From DAOUBP01 sp034432655 (GTDB lineage: Bacteria; Chloroflexota; Anaerolineae; CG2-30-64-16), in NCBI GenBank assembly GCA_034432655.1, contig DAOUBP010000023.1, positions 1 through 35,706 on the forward strand: a DNA stretch of 35,706 nucleotides, given 5' to 3'. The notes beneath the pieces were generated by a model that was not told where the DNA came from, searched no databases, and was given only the letters and a program-made list of their open reading frames with translations. Position numbers and translations under genes: made by a program. How positions within the stretch are numbered: position 1 is the stretch's first letter; every line of letters starts with the position of its first letter. Below are positions 1 to 14,850 of the stretch, piece by piece.

Positions 1-127
<127 letters not shown>

Positions 128-210
128 GATGACTTTTGCTCCTTCCAGAATGTGCCACGCGGCGCCTCGGCCAGCGAGGCCACTTTTGACGTTGCGATTT
201 CAGCCTATAC

Positions 211-247
211 AAAACAACTGCCTCGTCATGGGCGCTGACGAGGCAGT
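211..247 (-). terminator. Terminator-like hairpin in the tuf leader
   Basis: A perfect 12-bp stem (217-228 pairs with 236-247, loop 229-235) is followed on the minus strand by TTGTTTTG. It could end read-through from fusA, or act as an attenuator, because it also lies downstream of the candidate tuf promoter. The U-tract is interrupted, so termination strength is uncertain. Confidence 0.45.
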
Positions 248-394
248 AAAAGACTCCCTGCCGCCGATCTCACAACCGGCGGCAGCTCAAGGCTGCTCTA
301 CGTCGGCACCTCGCTCCTGACACGACAAGGCACCTGATGCCACTCCGAGCCAATGGCGCCAAAAGGCGCACCTCCAATCGGCGGCAACTTATTT

Positions 395-422
395 ATTATA
401 TCGAATCTGGCCTATCTGGCAA
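395..422 (-). promoter_or_regulatory. Candidate sigma-70-type promoter for tuf
   Basis: On the minus strand there is TTGCCA (422-417), a 16-base spacer, and a perfect TATAAT (400-395). The expected start is near 388. It lies in the first 40 bases after the fusA stop, so tuf can be transcribed separately from rpsL-rpsG-fusA, which fits the high demand for EF-Tu. Confidence 0.65.
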
Positions 423-432
423 ATCAAGGCCC

Positions 433-2565
433 CTACGCTGCTGAGCCGCGTCCTCCGGACATCAGCGGCGGGGCCACAAGACCCAGGATCTGGCGGGCGC
501 GTTCCTCCGGCACCGGCTCGTAATGATCGAACTCCATGGTGAAAGTGCCCCGCCCCTGGGTGGCCGAGCGCAAGTGGGTGGCGTAGCCGAACATCTCGGC
601 CAACGGCACCAGCCCCTTGATCGCTTGCATCCCCACGGAGTGCATCTCCAACCCGCTGATCTGGCCACGACGGGCGATCAAATCACCGATCACATCCCCG
701 GTTGAGGCCTCGGGCACCACGATCTCGACCCGCATCATGGGCTCCAGGAGCACAGGCTGCCCCTTCTCCATGCCCTCACGCAGCGCCATAGACCCGGCGA
801 TCTTGAAAGCCAGCTCCGAGCTATCCACCTCGTGGAACGAGCCGCCCAGCAGCGTGGCTTTGACATCCACGATCGGGTAGCCGCCCAACGGGCCGTTCTC
901 TAGCGACTCGCGCATGCCCTGTTCGACGGCCGGGATGAACTGCTTTGGAATGGCACCGCCGACCACCTTGTCAACGAATTCAAACCCTTTTCCGCGCGGT
1001 TGCGGTTCAAACTCAACGATGACATGCGCGTACTGGCCGCGGCCGCCCGTCTGGCGCACAAAGCGCACCTCGACCGGGGCCTTGCGGGTGATGGTCTCCC
1101 GGTAGGAAACCTGGTGACGCCCGATATGGGCCTGCACGCCGAATTCGCGCTGCATCCGGTCAACCAGGACCTCCAGGTGCAACTCGCCCATACCACTGAG
1201 CAGCGTCTGGCCCGTCTGGTCGTCAACCCGCACCCGGAAAGTAGGATCTTCCTCGGCCAACCGCTGCAACGCGTTGACCAGTTTGTCCTGATCTGCTTTG
1301 GTCTTGGGTTCCACGGCGATGGAGATCACCGGCTCGGGGAATTCGATGGCCTCCAGGATGATCGGCGCGTTGCTATCGCAGAGGGTCTCACCGGTGAAGG
1401 TCTGCTTCACCCCGACGATCGCGCCGATATCGCCCGCCTTGATCATATCAATGTCCATCCGCTTGTCGGCGTAGACCTGGACCAGGCGGCCGATGCGCTC
1501 CTTGCGGTCGCGATTGGAGTTCAACAGCATCTGGCCGGTCTGCAATACCCCCGAATAGACCCGTACATAAGCCAGGCGGCCGATGAAGGGGTCGGTCTGG
1601 ATCTTGAAAACCAGGGCAGCCGTCGGCGCCGTGGGATCGGCCGGCCGTTCCTCCTCCTGGTGCGTCGTCATGTGGACGCCGCGCACCGGCGGGATGTCCA
1701 AGGGCGAGGGCAGGTAGTCCACAACGGCATCGAGCAACAACTGGACACCTTTGGTCCGTAAGGCCGAACCGCACAGCACCGGGACCAACACGCCGCTGAT
1801 GGTGGCCGCACGAAGTGCGCTGCGCAACTCCTCCTCGGAGATCGGTTCGCCTTCCAGGTATTTGGTGGCCAGGAGGTCGTCCGTCTCGGCGATCTTCTCG
1901 ACCAGCTGTTCGCGGCGGGCTTCCACCTCGTCAATCATGTCGGCCGGGACAGGCACTTCTTGCGGATGGGCGCCGAGGAGATCGGGAAAGGTCCAGGCTT
2001 TGCGCGTGATCAGGTCTACCATGCCGGTGAAGAGGTCCTCCGCGCCGATGGGAAGCTGGATCGGCAACGGAGTGGCGCCCAAACGGTCGCGGATCATTTC
2101 GACGGTCCGCCAGAAGTTGGCGCCCACCCGATCCATCTTATTAACGAAGCAGATGCGCGGCACGCGATAGCGGTTCGCCTGCCGCCACACCGTCTCCGAT
2201 TGGGGCTCAACGCCGGCCACCGCATCGAACACCACCACCCCACCGTCCAACACCCGCAGGCTGCGCTGCACCTCGGCGGTGAAATCAATATGGCCGGGGG
2301 TGTCAATCAGGTTGATCTGGTGCCCGCGCCATTCGCTGGTGATCGCGGCCGACTGGATGGTGATGCCCCGCTCGCGCTCCTGGACCATCCAGTCGGTGAC
2401 TGTCGTCCCCTCGTCCACGTTACCCATGCGATAGGTTTTGCCCGTGTAGTAGAGGATCCGTTCAGTCGTGGTGGTTTTACCCGCGTCGATATGGGCGATG
2501 ATGCCGATGTTGCGCAATCGCCGCAGACGTTCCAGTTCCGCTTCGGGCAAAGTCTTAGCCGCCAT
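433..2565 (-). CDS. fusA: Elongation factor G
   Basis: EF-G is the ribosomal translocase GTPase and also works with RRF in ribosome recycling. The 710-residue product has the usual length. The G1 motif AHIDAGKT is at residues 24-31, followed by the switch region (RGITIQSAA), the G3 motif DTPGHIDF and the G4 motif NKMD. Domains II-V follow, including the conserved domain IV RGQYAHV stretch and a domain V ending near the alanine-rich C-terminus. The gene lies between rpsG and tuf, as in the classical str operon. The ATG has only a weak Shine-Dalgarno (GAAG), and a small hairpin sits directly upstream. The N-terminus, with about 20 residues before the P-loop, is slightly long but in the family range. 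This is the canonical EF-G rather than a tetracycline-resistance paralogue, judged by position and by intact motifs. Confidence 0.97.
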   Translation of the reverse strand: MAAKTLPEAELERLRRLRNIGIIAHIDAGKTTTTERILYYTGKTYRMGNVDEGTTVTDWMVQERERGITIQSAAITSEWRGHQINLIDTPGHIDFTAEVQRSLRVLDGGVVVFDAVAGVEPQSETVWRQANRYRVPRICFVNKMDRVGANFWRTVEMIRDRLGATPLPIQLPIGAEDLFTGMVDLITRKAWTFPDLLGAHPQEVPVPADMIDEVEARREQLVEKIAETDDLLATKYLEGEPISEEELRSALRAATISGVLVPVLCGSALRTKGVQLLLDAVVDYLPSPLDIPPVRGVHMTTHQEEERPADPTAPTAALVFKIQTDPFIGRLAYVRVYSGVLQTGQMLLNSNRDRKERIGRLVQVYADKRMDIDMIKAGDIGAIVGVKQTFTGETLCDSNAPIILEAIEFPEPVISIAVEPKTKADQDKLVNALQRLAEEDPTFRVRVDDQTGQTLLSGMGELHLEVLVDRMQREFGVQAHIGRHQVSYRETITRKAPVEVRFVRQTGGRGQYAHVIVEFEPQPRGKGFEFVDKVVGGAIPKQFIPAVEQGMRESLENGPLGGYPIVDVKATLLGGSFHEVDSSELAFKIAGSMALREGMEKGQPVLLEPMMRVEIVVPEASTGDVIGDLIARRGQISGLEMHSVGMQAIKGLVPLAEMFGYATHLRSATQGRGTFTMEFDHYEPVPEERARQILGLVAPPLMSGGRGSAA

Positions 2566-2572
2566 ATTGCTT

Positions 2573-2624
2573 CGCGATATTCGCGCCGGATACGCAGACG
2601 TCGGGGGGCGGAATAAATTCCGCC
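2573..2624 (-). other. Two hairpins in the fusA leader
   Basis: Minus-strand RNA upstream of fusA can form GGCGGAA-TTTA-TTCCGCC (2607-2624) and CGCGA-ATA-TCGCG (2573-2585). The second ends 8 bases before the fusA ATG and so covers the ribosome binding region. They could tune fusA translation; in other bacteria S7 or coupling regulates this junction. Neither has a U-tract, so they are not terminators. Confidence 0.4.
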
Positions 2625-2706
2625 ATGCGTTGCTACCGACAGAAACCCGGCATGCACGCGCACAGGCATGCGCCGCGGCAGCCGGGTAAAACAGGTTCAG
2701 ACAAAG

Positions 2707-2738
2707 CGCTGCGGCCTGTCACAAGGCCGGCCGCAGCG
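2707..2738 (-). terminator. Hairpin after rpsG, possible weak terminator or attenuator
   Basis: A perfect 10-bp stem, CGCTGCGGCC with GGCCGCAGCG (2707-2716 and 2729-2738), has a 12-base loop. It lies 27 bases past the rpsG stop and about 140 bases before fusA. On the minus strand it is followed by CTTTGTC, a poor U-tract. It may lower read-through into fusA or protect the 3' end of rpsL-rpsG mRNA. Confidence 0.4.
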
Positions 2739-2764
2739 TCAAACAAATCCTGCTCAGGATGGGA

Positions 2765-3235
2765 TTACCACCGGTAGTGCGCGAACGCCCGGTTGGCTTC
2801 CGCCATCTTGTGGGTGTCCTCGCGCTTCTTGATGGTGTTACCCTGGTTGTTGTAGGCGTCGTACAACTCGGCCGAGAGCCGTTCGATCATGCTCTTGCCG
2901 GGACGCTTGCGCGCAAACTGGATCAACCACCGCAGCGCAAGGGCCAGACGCCGGTCCTCCCGGATCTCCATCGGGACCTGATAGGTCGCGCCACCGACGC
3001 GGCGGGGCCGCACCTCGATCAGCGGCGTGGCGTTGCGCACGGCCTGCTCCAACGCCTCCAGCGCAGGTTTCTTGGTGCGGTTCTCCAACACCTCCATCGC
3101 GCCGTAGACGATCTTCTCGGCCACCGATTTCTTGCCGTTCAGCATCACCGCATTGATGAAACGCGCCACCAACTCGTTATTGTACCGCGGATCGGGCGGT
3201 ATCACGCGTTTCTCGGGACGATTACGTCGAGGCAT
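2765..3235 (-). CDS. rpsG: 30S ribosomal protein S7
   Basis: S7 is a primary 16S rRNA binder that nucleates assembly of the 30S head and lies near the E site. At 156 residues it has the standard length. The N-terminus MPRRNRPEKRVIPPDPRY and the later GGATYQVPMEI and ALRWLI segments are typical. It starts 17 bases after the rpsL stop, with a strong Shine-Dalgarno (GGGGGAG, 6 bases before the ATG), so rpsL and rpsG are surely co-transcribed. The order rpsL-rpsG-fusA-tuf is the classical str order. No abnormal feature was seen. Confidence 0.97.
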   Translation of the reverse strand: MPRRNRPEKRVIPPDPRYNNELVARFINAVMLNGKKSVAEKIVYGAMEVLENRTKKPALEALEQAVRNATPLIEVRPRRVGGATYQVPMEIREDRRLALALRWLIQFARKRPGKSMIERLSAELYDAYNNQGNTIKKREDTHKMAEANRAFAHYRW

Positions 3236-3252
3236 GACTTACTCCCCCAGCT

Positions 3253-3720
3253 CTACTTTTTGCCGCCCTTGGCCGGAGCGCCCTTAGCCGGGGCAGCCTT
3301 GCCGGCCTTCGGCACCTTCGCGCCGTACTTGGAGCGCCCGCGCCGCCGGGCGTCCACACCCGTCGTGTCCAGCGCGCCGCGCACGATATGATAGCGGACG
3401 CCCGGCAGGTCCTTCACGCGACCCCCGCGCACCAGCACCACCGAGTGCTCCTGCAGGCTGTGTCCCTCGCCCGGAATATAGGCAGTCACCTCGATGTTAT
3501 TTGTCAAGCGCACGCGCGCGATTTTCCGCAACGCAGAGTTGGGTTTCTTCGGTGTCATCGTGCGCACCTGGGTGCAAACCCCGCGCTTGAACGGATTGCC
3601 CTTCGGCATCCGACGTGAGCGCCCGCGAATGGCATTATGGGTAAACTGCAACGCCGGCGCCTTTTCTTTCTTTACGATCGGCTTTCGGCCCTTCCGTACC
3701 AGTTGATTGATAGTCGGCAA
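3253..3720 (-). CDS. rpsL: 30S ribosomal protein S12 (TTG start)
   Basis: S12 sits at the decoding centre and takes part in tRNA selection. The conserved family start (M/L)PTINQLVRKGRK begins here at a TTG codon (3720-3718). It is preceded on the minus strand by GGAGG (3730-3726) with 5 bases between, so I chose this start over a further-upstream TTG at 3741, which adds seven non-conserved residues. The product is 155 residues. KKPNSALRK and the GGRVKDLPGVRYH loop are present with the wild-type lysines, so there is no sign of the usual streptomycin-resistance changes. The C-terminus carries a Lys/Ala/Pro/Gly-rich tail (about 20 residues after RSKYGAKVPK) longer than in many bacteria. Confidence 0.96.
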   Translation of the reverse strand: MPTINQLVRKGRKPIVKKEKAPALQFTHNAIRGRSRRMPKGNPFKRGVCTQVRTMTPKKPNSALRKIARVRLTNNIEVTAYIPGEGHSLQEHSVVLVRGGRVKDLPGVRYHIVRGALDTTGVDARRRGRSKYGAKVPKAGKAAPAKGAPAKGGKK

Positions 3721-3780
3721 GCTGTCCTCCACTTGATTCAAAAAACGGCTGGCCCGGCAATACCCCGGACAACAATTGAC

Positions 3781-3808
3781 AAAAGAAGTGGATCGTTTGC
3801 CGATCCAC
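3781..3808 (-). terminator. Intrinsic terminator-like hairpin between rpoC and rpsL
   Basis: A perfect 8-bp stem, GTGGATCG-GCAAA-CGATCCAC on the minus strand (3808-3788), is followed directly by TTCTTTT. It lies about 60 bases beyond the rpoC stop and is a good candidate terminator for rpoBC. Oddly, the best rpsL promoter lies just upstream of it, so it would also form at the extreme 5' end of rpsL mRNA. Confidence 0.65.
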
Positions 3809-3816
3809 GAATTATT

Positions 3817-3845
3817 AGTTTATCACAATCAGGGTTAGCGGTCAA
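3817..3845 (-). promoter_or_regulatory. Candidate promoter for rpsL-rpsG(-fusA)
   Basis: The minus strand has TTGACC (3845-3840), a 17-base spacer and TAAACT (3822-3817). TGA precedes the -10, giving an extended TGn -10. Predicted start is near 3810, leaving a leader of about 90 bases before the TTG start of rpsL. The match is good, but the terminator-like hairpin that begins at about +3 makes the arrangement unusual. Confidence 0.6.
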
Positions 3846-3869
3846 ATCACCTGCCAGCCATCCCCCACG

Positions 3870-8420
<4,551 letters not shown>

Positions 8421-8443
8421 GAGTCCTCCGTTTTTGAATTGCA

Positions 8444-8510
8444 GATTGCGGCCTGCAAAGTCCCCGCTGCTGGCGGGATCCATCCGCAATCGTCAATCCG
8501 CAATCCGCAA

Positions 8511-8517
<7 letters not shown>
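8444..8517 (-). repeat. AATCCGC tandem and inverted repeats at the rpoB-rpoC junction
   Basis: On the plus strand, AATCCGC is repeated in tandem at 8495-8508, followed by AATCAATCC to 8517, and related ATCCGCAATC occurs at 8482-8491. Its inverse, GATTGCGG, is at 8444-8451 and can pair with CCGCAATC at 8484-8491. Inside that lies a second stem, CCCGC-TGCTG-GCGGG (8463-8477). The rpoB stop codon falls within the tandem array. The RNA would fold into a two-tier stem just before the rpoC ribosome binding site. Confidence 0.7.
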
Positions 8518-12569
<4,052 letters not shown>

Positions 12570-12589
12570 GAAGCCAAAACTCCTTTTAC

Positions 12590-12614
12590 AAAAAGCAAAA
12601 GGGACCGTGTCCCC
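12590..12614 (-). terminator. Terminator-like hairpin in the rpoB leader (possible attenuator)
   Basis: On the minus strand GGGAC-ACG-GTCCC (12613-12601), extendable by a G-U pair, is followed immediately by TTTTGCTTTTTG. It lies between the predicted rpoB promoter and the rpoB Shine-Dalgarno, which starts a few bases after the U-tract. It therefore has the position and shape of a leader attenuator. The stem is short (5-6 bp), so strength is doubtful. Confidence 0.45.
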
Positions 12615-12705
12615 ATCCGATTTGGGTTTCTCGTGCGTTGAGAACGAAGGGGAAATGCCCGTTAAATAGTTTGAACTGCCTGCGACTTACAGACAGCAAT
12701 CGCTA

Positions 12706-12734
12706 ATACTATCACTAAGATTCCTTCCTGTCAA
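12706..12734 (-). promoter_or_regulatory. Candidate rpoB promoter
   Basis: The minus strand has a perfect TTGACA (12734-12729), a 17-base spacer and TAGTAT (12711-12706), which keeps the key TA...T positions of a -10 box. Predicted start is near 12699, giving a leader of about 130 bases to the rpoB ATG. Confidence 0.65.
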
Positions 12735-12778
12735 AAACGCGCCCGCATGCTTATACACACAACCGCAGACTTCACCAC

Positions 12779-12823
12779 ATTTGGCAAATATCTTTACCTT
12801 AAAGTTTGCGATATTTGGGAAAT
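12779..12823. promoter_or_regulatory. Pair of ATTTGGnAAAT boxes between divergent promoters
   Basis: ATTTGGCAAAT (12779-12789) and ATTTGGGAAAT (12813-12823) are near-identical, each nearly palindromic, with centres 34 bases apart. An overlapping longer inverted repeat, CAAATATC (12785-12792) and GATATTTG (12810-12817), joins them. The site lies upstream of both predicted promoters, where a shared regulator could act. The factor is unknown. Confidence 0.45.
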
Positions 12824-12838
12824 CCGGCCCTGCAGACC

Positions 12839-12867
12839 TTGCGAAAATGCCACAAAGGCTGTATACT
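12839..12867 (+). promoter_or_regulatory. Candidate mraZ (dcw operon) promoter
   Basis: TTGCGA (12839-12844), a 17-base spacer and TATACT (12862-12867) form a good sigma-70-type promoter. The start would be near 12874, giving a leader of about 120 bases to mraZ. It is the only strong plus-strand promoter I find before the dcw cluster, so it probably drives much of it. Confidence 0.7.
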
Positions 12868-12899
12868 GGCAACCAGTGGAAAATCGTGGTAAAAGGCGG
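12866..12899 (+). promoter_or_regulatory. Candidate MraZ operator: GTGG repeats every 10 bases
   Basis: CTGG (12866), GTGG (12876), GTGG (12886) and GCGG (12896) begin exactly 10 bases apart, each followed by an A-rich spacer (for example GTGGAAAATC then GTGGTAAAAG). Known MraZ proteins bind TGGG- or GTG-type direct repeats at about 10-base spacing ahead of mraZ and repress the dcw operon. Here the array overlaps the -10 and start site, a position suited to repression. ACTGG-CAA-CCAGT (12865-12877) adds an inverted repeat. Confidence 0.55.
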
Positions 12900-12996
12900 G
12901 GAATCCGCCCATCAGACCCCGGATGCGCCCGAAAAAGCACCTGAAAACCCTGCCGCTGAAAGCGGCTCTACCGAACGTTTTTAAGGAAGACACGAC

Positions 12997-13437
12997 ATGT
13001 TCCGCGGCGAAACTGAATGCACCCTGGACGATAAAGGCCGCCTCCTCATCCCGATCAAGTATCGAGAGGAGTTGGGGGACATCGTCACCCTGGCGCGCGG
13101 GACATATGGCCAGATCAACGTTTACCCAAAAGCATTATACGACGAAATGCTGAAAACCGCACAAATGTCGGAGGAGAACGGAGAATTCCCCAACGCCACG
13201 CGGCTGTTGGCCGCCGGGGTCGAATGTGAGATGGACCGCCAGGGGCGGATCGTGGTCCCGGCTTTGTTACGGCGCTCGGCAAGGCTCAACAGCGATGTGG
13301 TGGTGGTGGGCAACATAGACCATCTGGAGATCTGGAACACCGACCGCTGGCTGGAATCGTATGACAACTGGGTGCGGCAGTTCCAGGAGCTCGGCGACGA
13401 TCTGAAAAAGATGCGCCGGGCCGGGATCCGGCTGTAG
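12997..13437 (+). CDS. mraZ: Transcriptional regulator MraZ
   Basis: MraZ is a DNA-binding regulator that controls the dcw operon, usually by autorepression. The 146-residue product has the normal length and the two tandem SpoVT-AbrB-like halves, each with its DxxGR signature: DDKGRLLIP near residues 10-18 and DRQGRIVVP near 80-88. The start MFRGETECTLDDKGR is typical (family MFxGxxxxxLDxKGR), with AAGGAAG upstream. It is the first gene of the plus-strand cluster, 9 bases before rsmH. The direct repeats at the promoter are a plausible self-binding site, which is inferred, not shown. Confidence 0.95.
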   Translation: MFRGETECTLDDKGRLLIPIKYREELGDIVTLARGTYGQINVYPKALYDEMLKTAQMSEENGEFPNATRLLAAGVECEMDRQGRIVVPALLRRSARLNSDVVVVGNIDHLEIWNTDRWLESYDNWVRQFQELGDDLKKMRRAGIRL

Positions 13438-13446
13438 ACCGTCGGC

Positions 13447-14391
13447 ATGGAGCACATCCCCGTCCTGCGTGCTGAAGTCTTGAGCGGGCTGGCGTTGCGT
13501 CCCGGCGACTGGTGCATAGACGGCACGCTGGGGGGCGCAGGACACGCTGAGGCCATGCTGCAAGCCATAGCGCCGACCGGGCGTTTGCTGGGAATAGATG
13601 CCGATCCGGCCGCCATCGAACGGGGGCGACAACGCCTGGCCTGTTTCGGCGACCGGGCTGTTCTGTGTCAGGCCAACTTTCGCGACCTGGCCGCCATCGC
13701 GCACCGCCACGGTTTCACTGCTGTGCGGGCGGTGCTCCTGGACCTGGGCGTTTCGTCCTATCAACTGGCAGAGGCAGAGCGGGGGTTCAGCTTTCTGGCG
13801 CCGGGCCCGCTGGACATGCGCATGGACCCGGCAGGCCCGCTGACCGCCGGCGACATCGTTAACAATTGGTCACAGGAAGCCCTGGCCGACCTGATCTATC
13901 GCTACGGCGAAGAGCCGCGCGCGCGGCGCATTGCCCGGGCGATTGTAACTGCCCGGCCGCTGCACAACACCGCCGAACTGGCAGAGGTAATCAGCCGGGC
14001 AACAGGCGGCGGCAGGGGCCAACGGATCCACCCGGCCACCCGGACTTTCCAGGCGCTGCGTATTGCGGTCAACAGCGAGTTGACGGCGTTAGAGGCGGTG
14101 TTGCCACAAATCGTAGCGCTGTTGGCACCTGGCGGCCGGCTGGCAGTGATCAGCTTCCACTCGCTGGAAGACCGCATCGTCAAGCAGTTTATCCAGAGGG
14201 AGGCGCGGGATTGTATCTGCGATCTGGAGCCGACCGCAAGGCGGGCACCCCGGCCGCCGGACTGCCGCTGCGGACACCGCGCCAGCCTGCGGCCGATCAC
14301 CCGCAAACCGATCCAGCCCACGGCCGCTGAGGTGGCCGCCAACCCGAGAAGTCGCAGCGCCAAACTGCGCATTGCGGAACGCATCTATTAG
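13447..14391 (+). CDS. rsmH: 16S rRNA (cytosine1402-N4)-methyltransferase RsmH
   Basis: RsmH (MraW) uses SAM to N4-methylate C1402 in the decoding region of 16S rRNA. The 314-residue product starts MEHIPVLRAEVLSGL and has the SAM-binding DGTLGGAGHAEAML, then GIDADP, followed by LLDLGVSSYQL, GFSF and LDMRMDP, all RsmH hallmarks. The late AVISFHSLEDRIVKQF and the C-terminal RSRSAKLRIAER complete the family pattern. It follows mraZ by 9 bases without a clear Shine-Dalgarno, so translation is probably coupled. The order mraZ-rsmH is the usual start of dcw clusters. Confidence 0.97.
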   Translation: MEHIPVLRAEVLSGLALRPGDWCIDGTLGGAGHAEAMLQAIAPTGRLLGIDADPAAIERGRQRLACFGDRAVLCQANFRDLAAIAHRHGFTAVRAVLLDLGVSSYQLAEAERGFSFLAPGPLDMRMDPAGPLTAGDIVNNWSQEALADLIYRYGEEPRARRIARAIVTARPLHNTAELAEVISRATGGGRGQRIHPATRTFQALRIAVNSELTALEAVLPQIVALLAPGGRLAVISFHSLEDRIVKQFIQREARDCICDLEPTARRAPRPPDCRCGHRASLRPITRKPIQPTAAEVAANPRSRSAKLRIAERIY

Positions 14392-14435
14392 AGGTAGACG
14401 GTTTTCGAGCTTGCCGAAGAGACCTTGGAGGAACC

Positions 14436-14837
14436 ATGCTGAACCGCACCGTCTCAAACCCGGTCTGGTGGCCAACCCGGTGGCCCCACTGGGGGCGCAG
14501 CCTGCGCGCTGAAGTCAATCTGGCCCGCTACTTGCTGTTTGTGCTGACCATCTGTGCGCTGGCGTGCCTTTACTATTGGCAAGCCAGCCAATTGCAGGAG
14601 CTGCAAAAAGAAACCGTCGCGCTGGAGTGGCAGGCCTACCTTCTGGAGCAGGAGAACATCCGCCTGGCCACGCAGTTGGCCCGCTGGAATTCGCCGGCTT
14701 ACATCGAAAAGCGCATGCAAGAAGAAGGGTATGTCGCCGCCCGGACGGTGATGCAAATACAACTTCCGCCCTTCAGCGCGCCCGGATCGGACGGCCAGCC
14801 GGTACGCCAGGTCGCCCGATCCCCGCTGGCACCATAA
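14436..14837 (+). CDS. ftsL: FtsL-like septum protein (one TM helix, coiled coil)
   Basis: FtsL joins FtsB/DivIC and FtsQ in the divisome and helps activate FtsW-FtsI. The 133-residue product has a short cytoplasmic N-terminus rich in Trp/Arg, a single membrane helix at about residues 31-48 (YLLFVLTICALACLYYW), then a heptad-rich stretch at about 50-85 (QLQELQKETVALEWQAYLLE). It then has NSPAYIEKRMQEEGYV, as expected of FtsL/DivIC-type proteins. A strong GGAGG lies 4 bases before the ATG. Sequence identity to known FtsL is low in general, so the call rests on topology and on its place between rsmH and ftsI. FtsB/DivIC-like identity is possible. Confidence 0.75.
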   Translation: MLNRTVSNPVWWPTRWPHWGRSLRAEVNLARYLLFVLTICALACLYYWQASQLQELQKETVALEWQAYLLEQENIRLATQLARWNSPAYIEKRMQEEGYVAARTVMQIQLPPFSAPGSDGQPVRQVARSPLAP

Positions 14838-14850
14838 CACGAGGAGCCGT

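Larger units (their letters stand above)
128..432 (-). other. Structured tuf leader / fusA-tuf intergenic region
   Basis: This 305-base gene-free stretch holds a promoter directly behind fusA and at least four stem-loops between it and the tuf start: GCGCC-AAAA-GGCGC (356-369), a 9-bp stem with 10-base loop (258-285), a 12-bp stem with 7-base loop (217-247), and GCCTCG-GCCAG-CGAGGC (164-180), the last just before the tuf ribosome binding site. If the promoter is used, tuf mRNA has a leader of about 260 bases. No protein-coding potential was recognised. Confidence 0.6.
12570..12996. other. Divergent rpoB / mraZ control region
   Basis: This 427-base gene-free stretch separates the str/rpo block from the dcw cluster and is clearly more AT-rich than its surroundings. 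It holds, left to right, the rpoB Shine-Dalgarno and attenuator-like hairpin, the rpoB promoter, a pair of ATTTGGnAAAT boxes, the mraZ promoter, 10-base-spaced GTGG repeats, and a mraZ leader hairpin GCCGCT-GAA-AGCGGC (12952-12966) before the AAGGAAG Shine-Dalgarno of mraZ. I see no convincing coding sequence in it. Confidence 0.7.
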
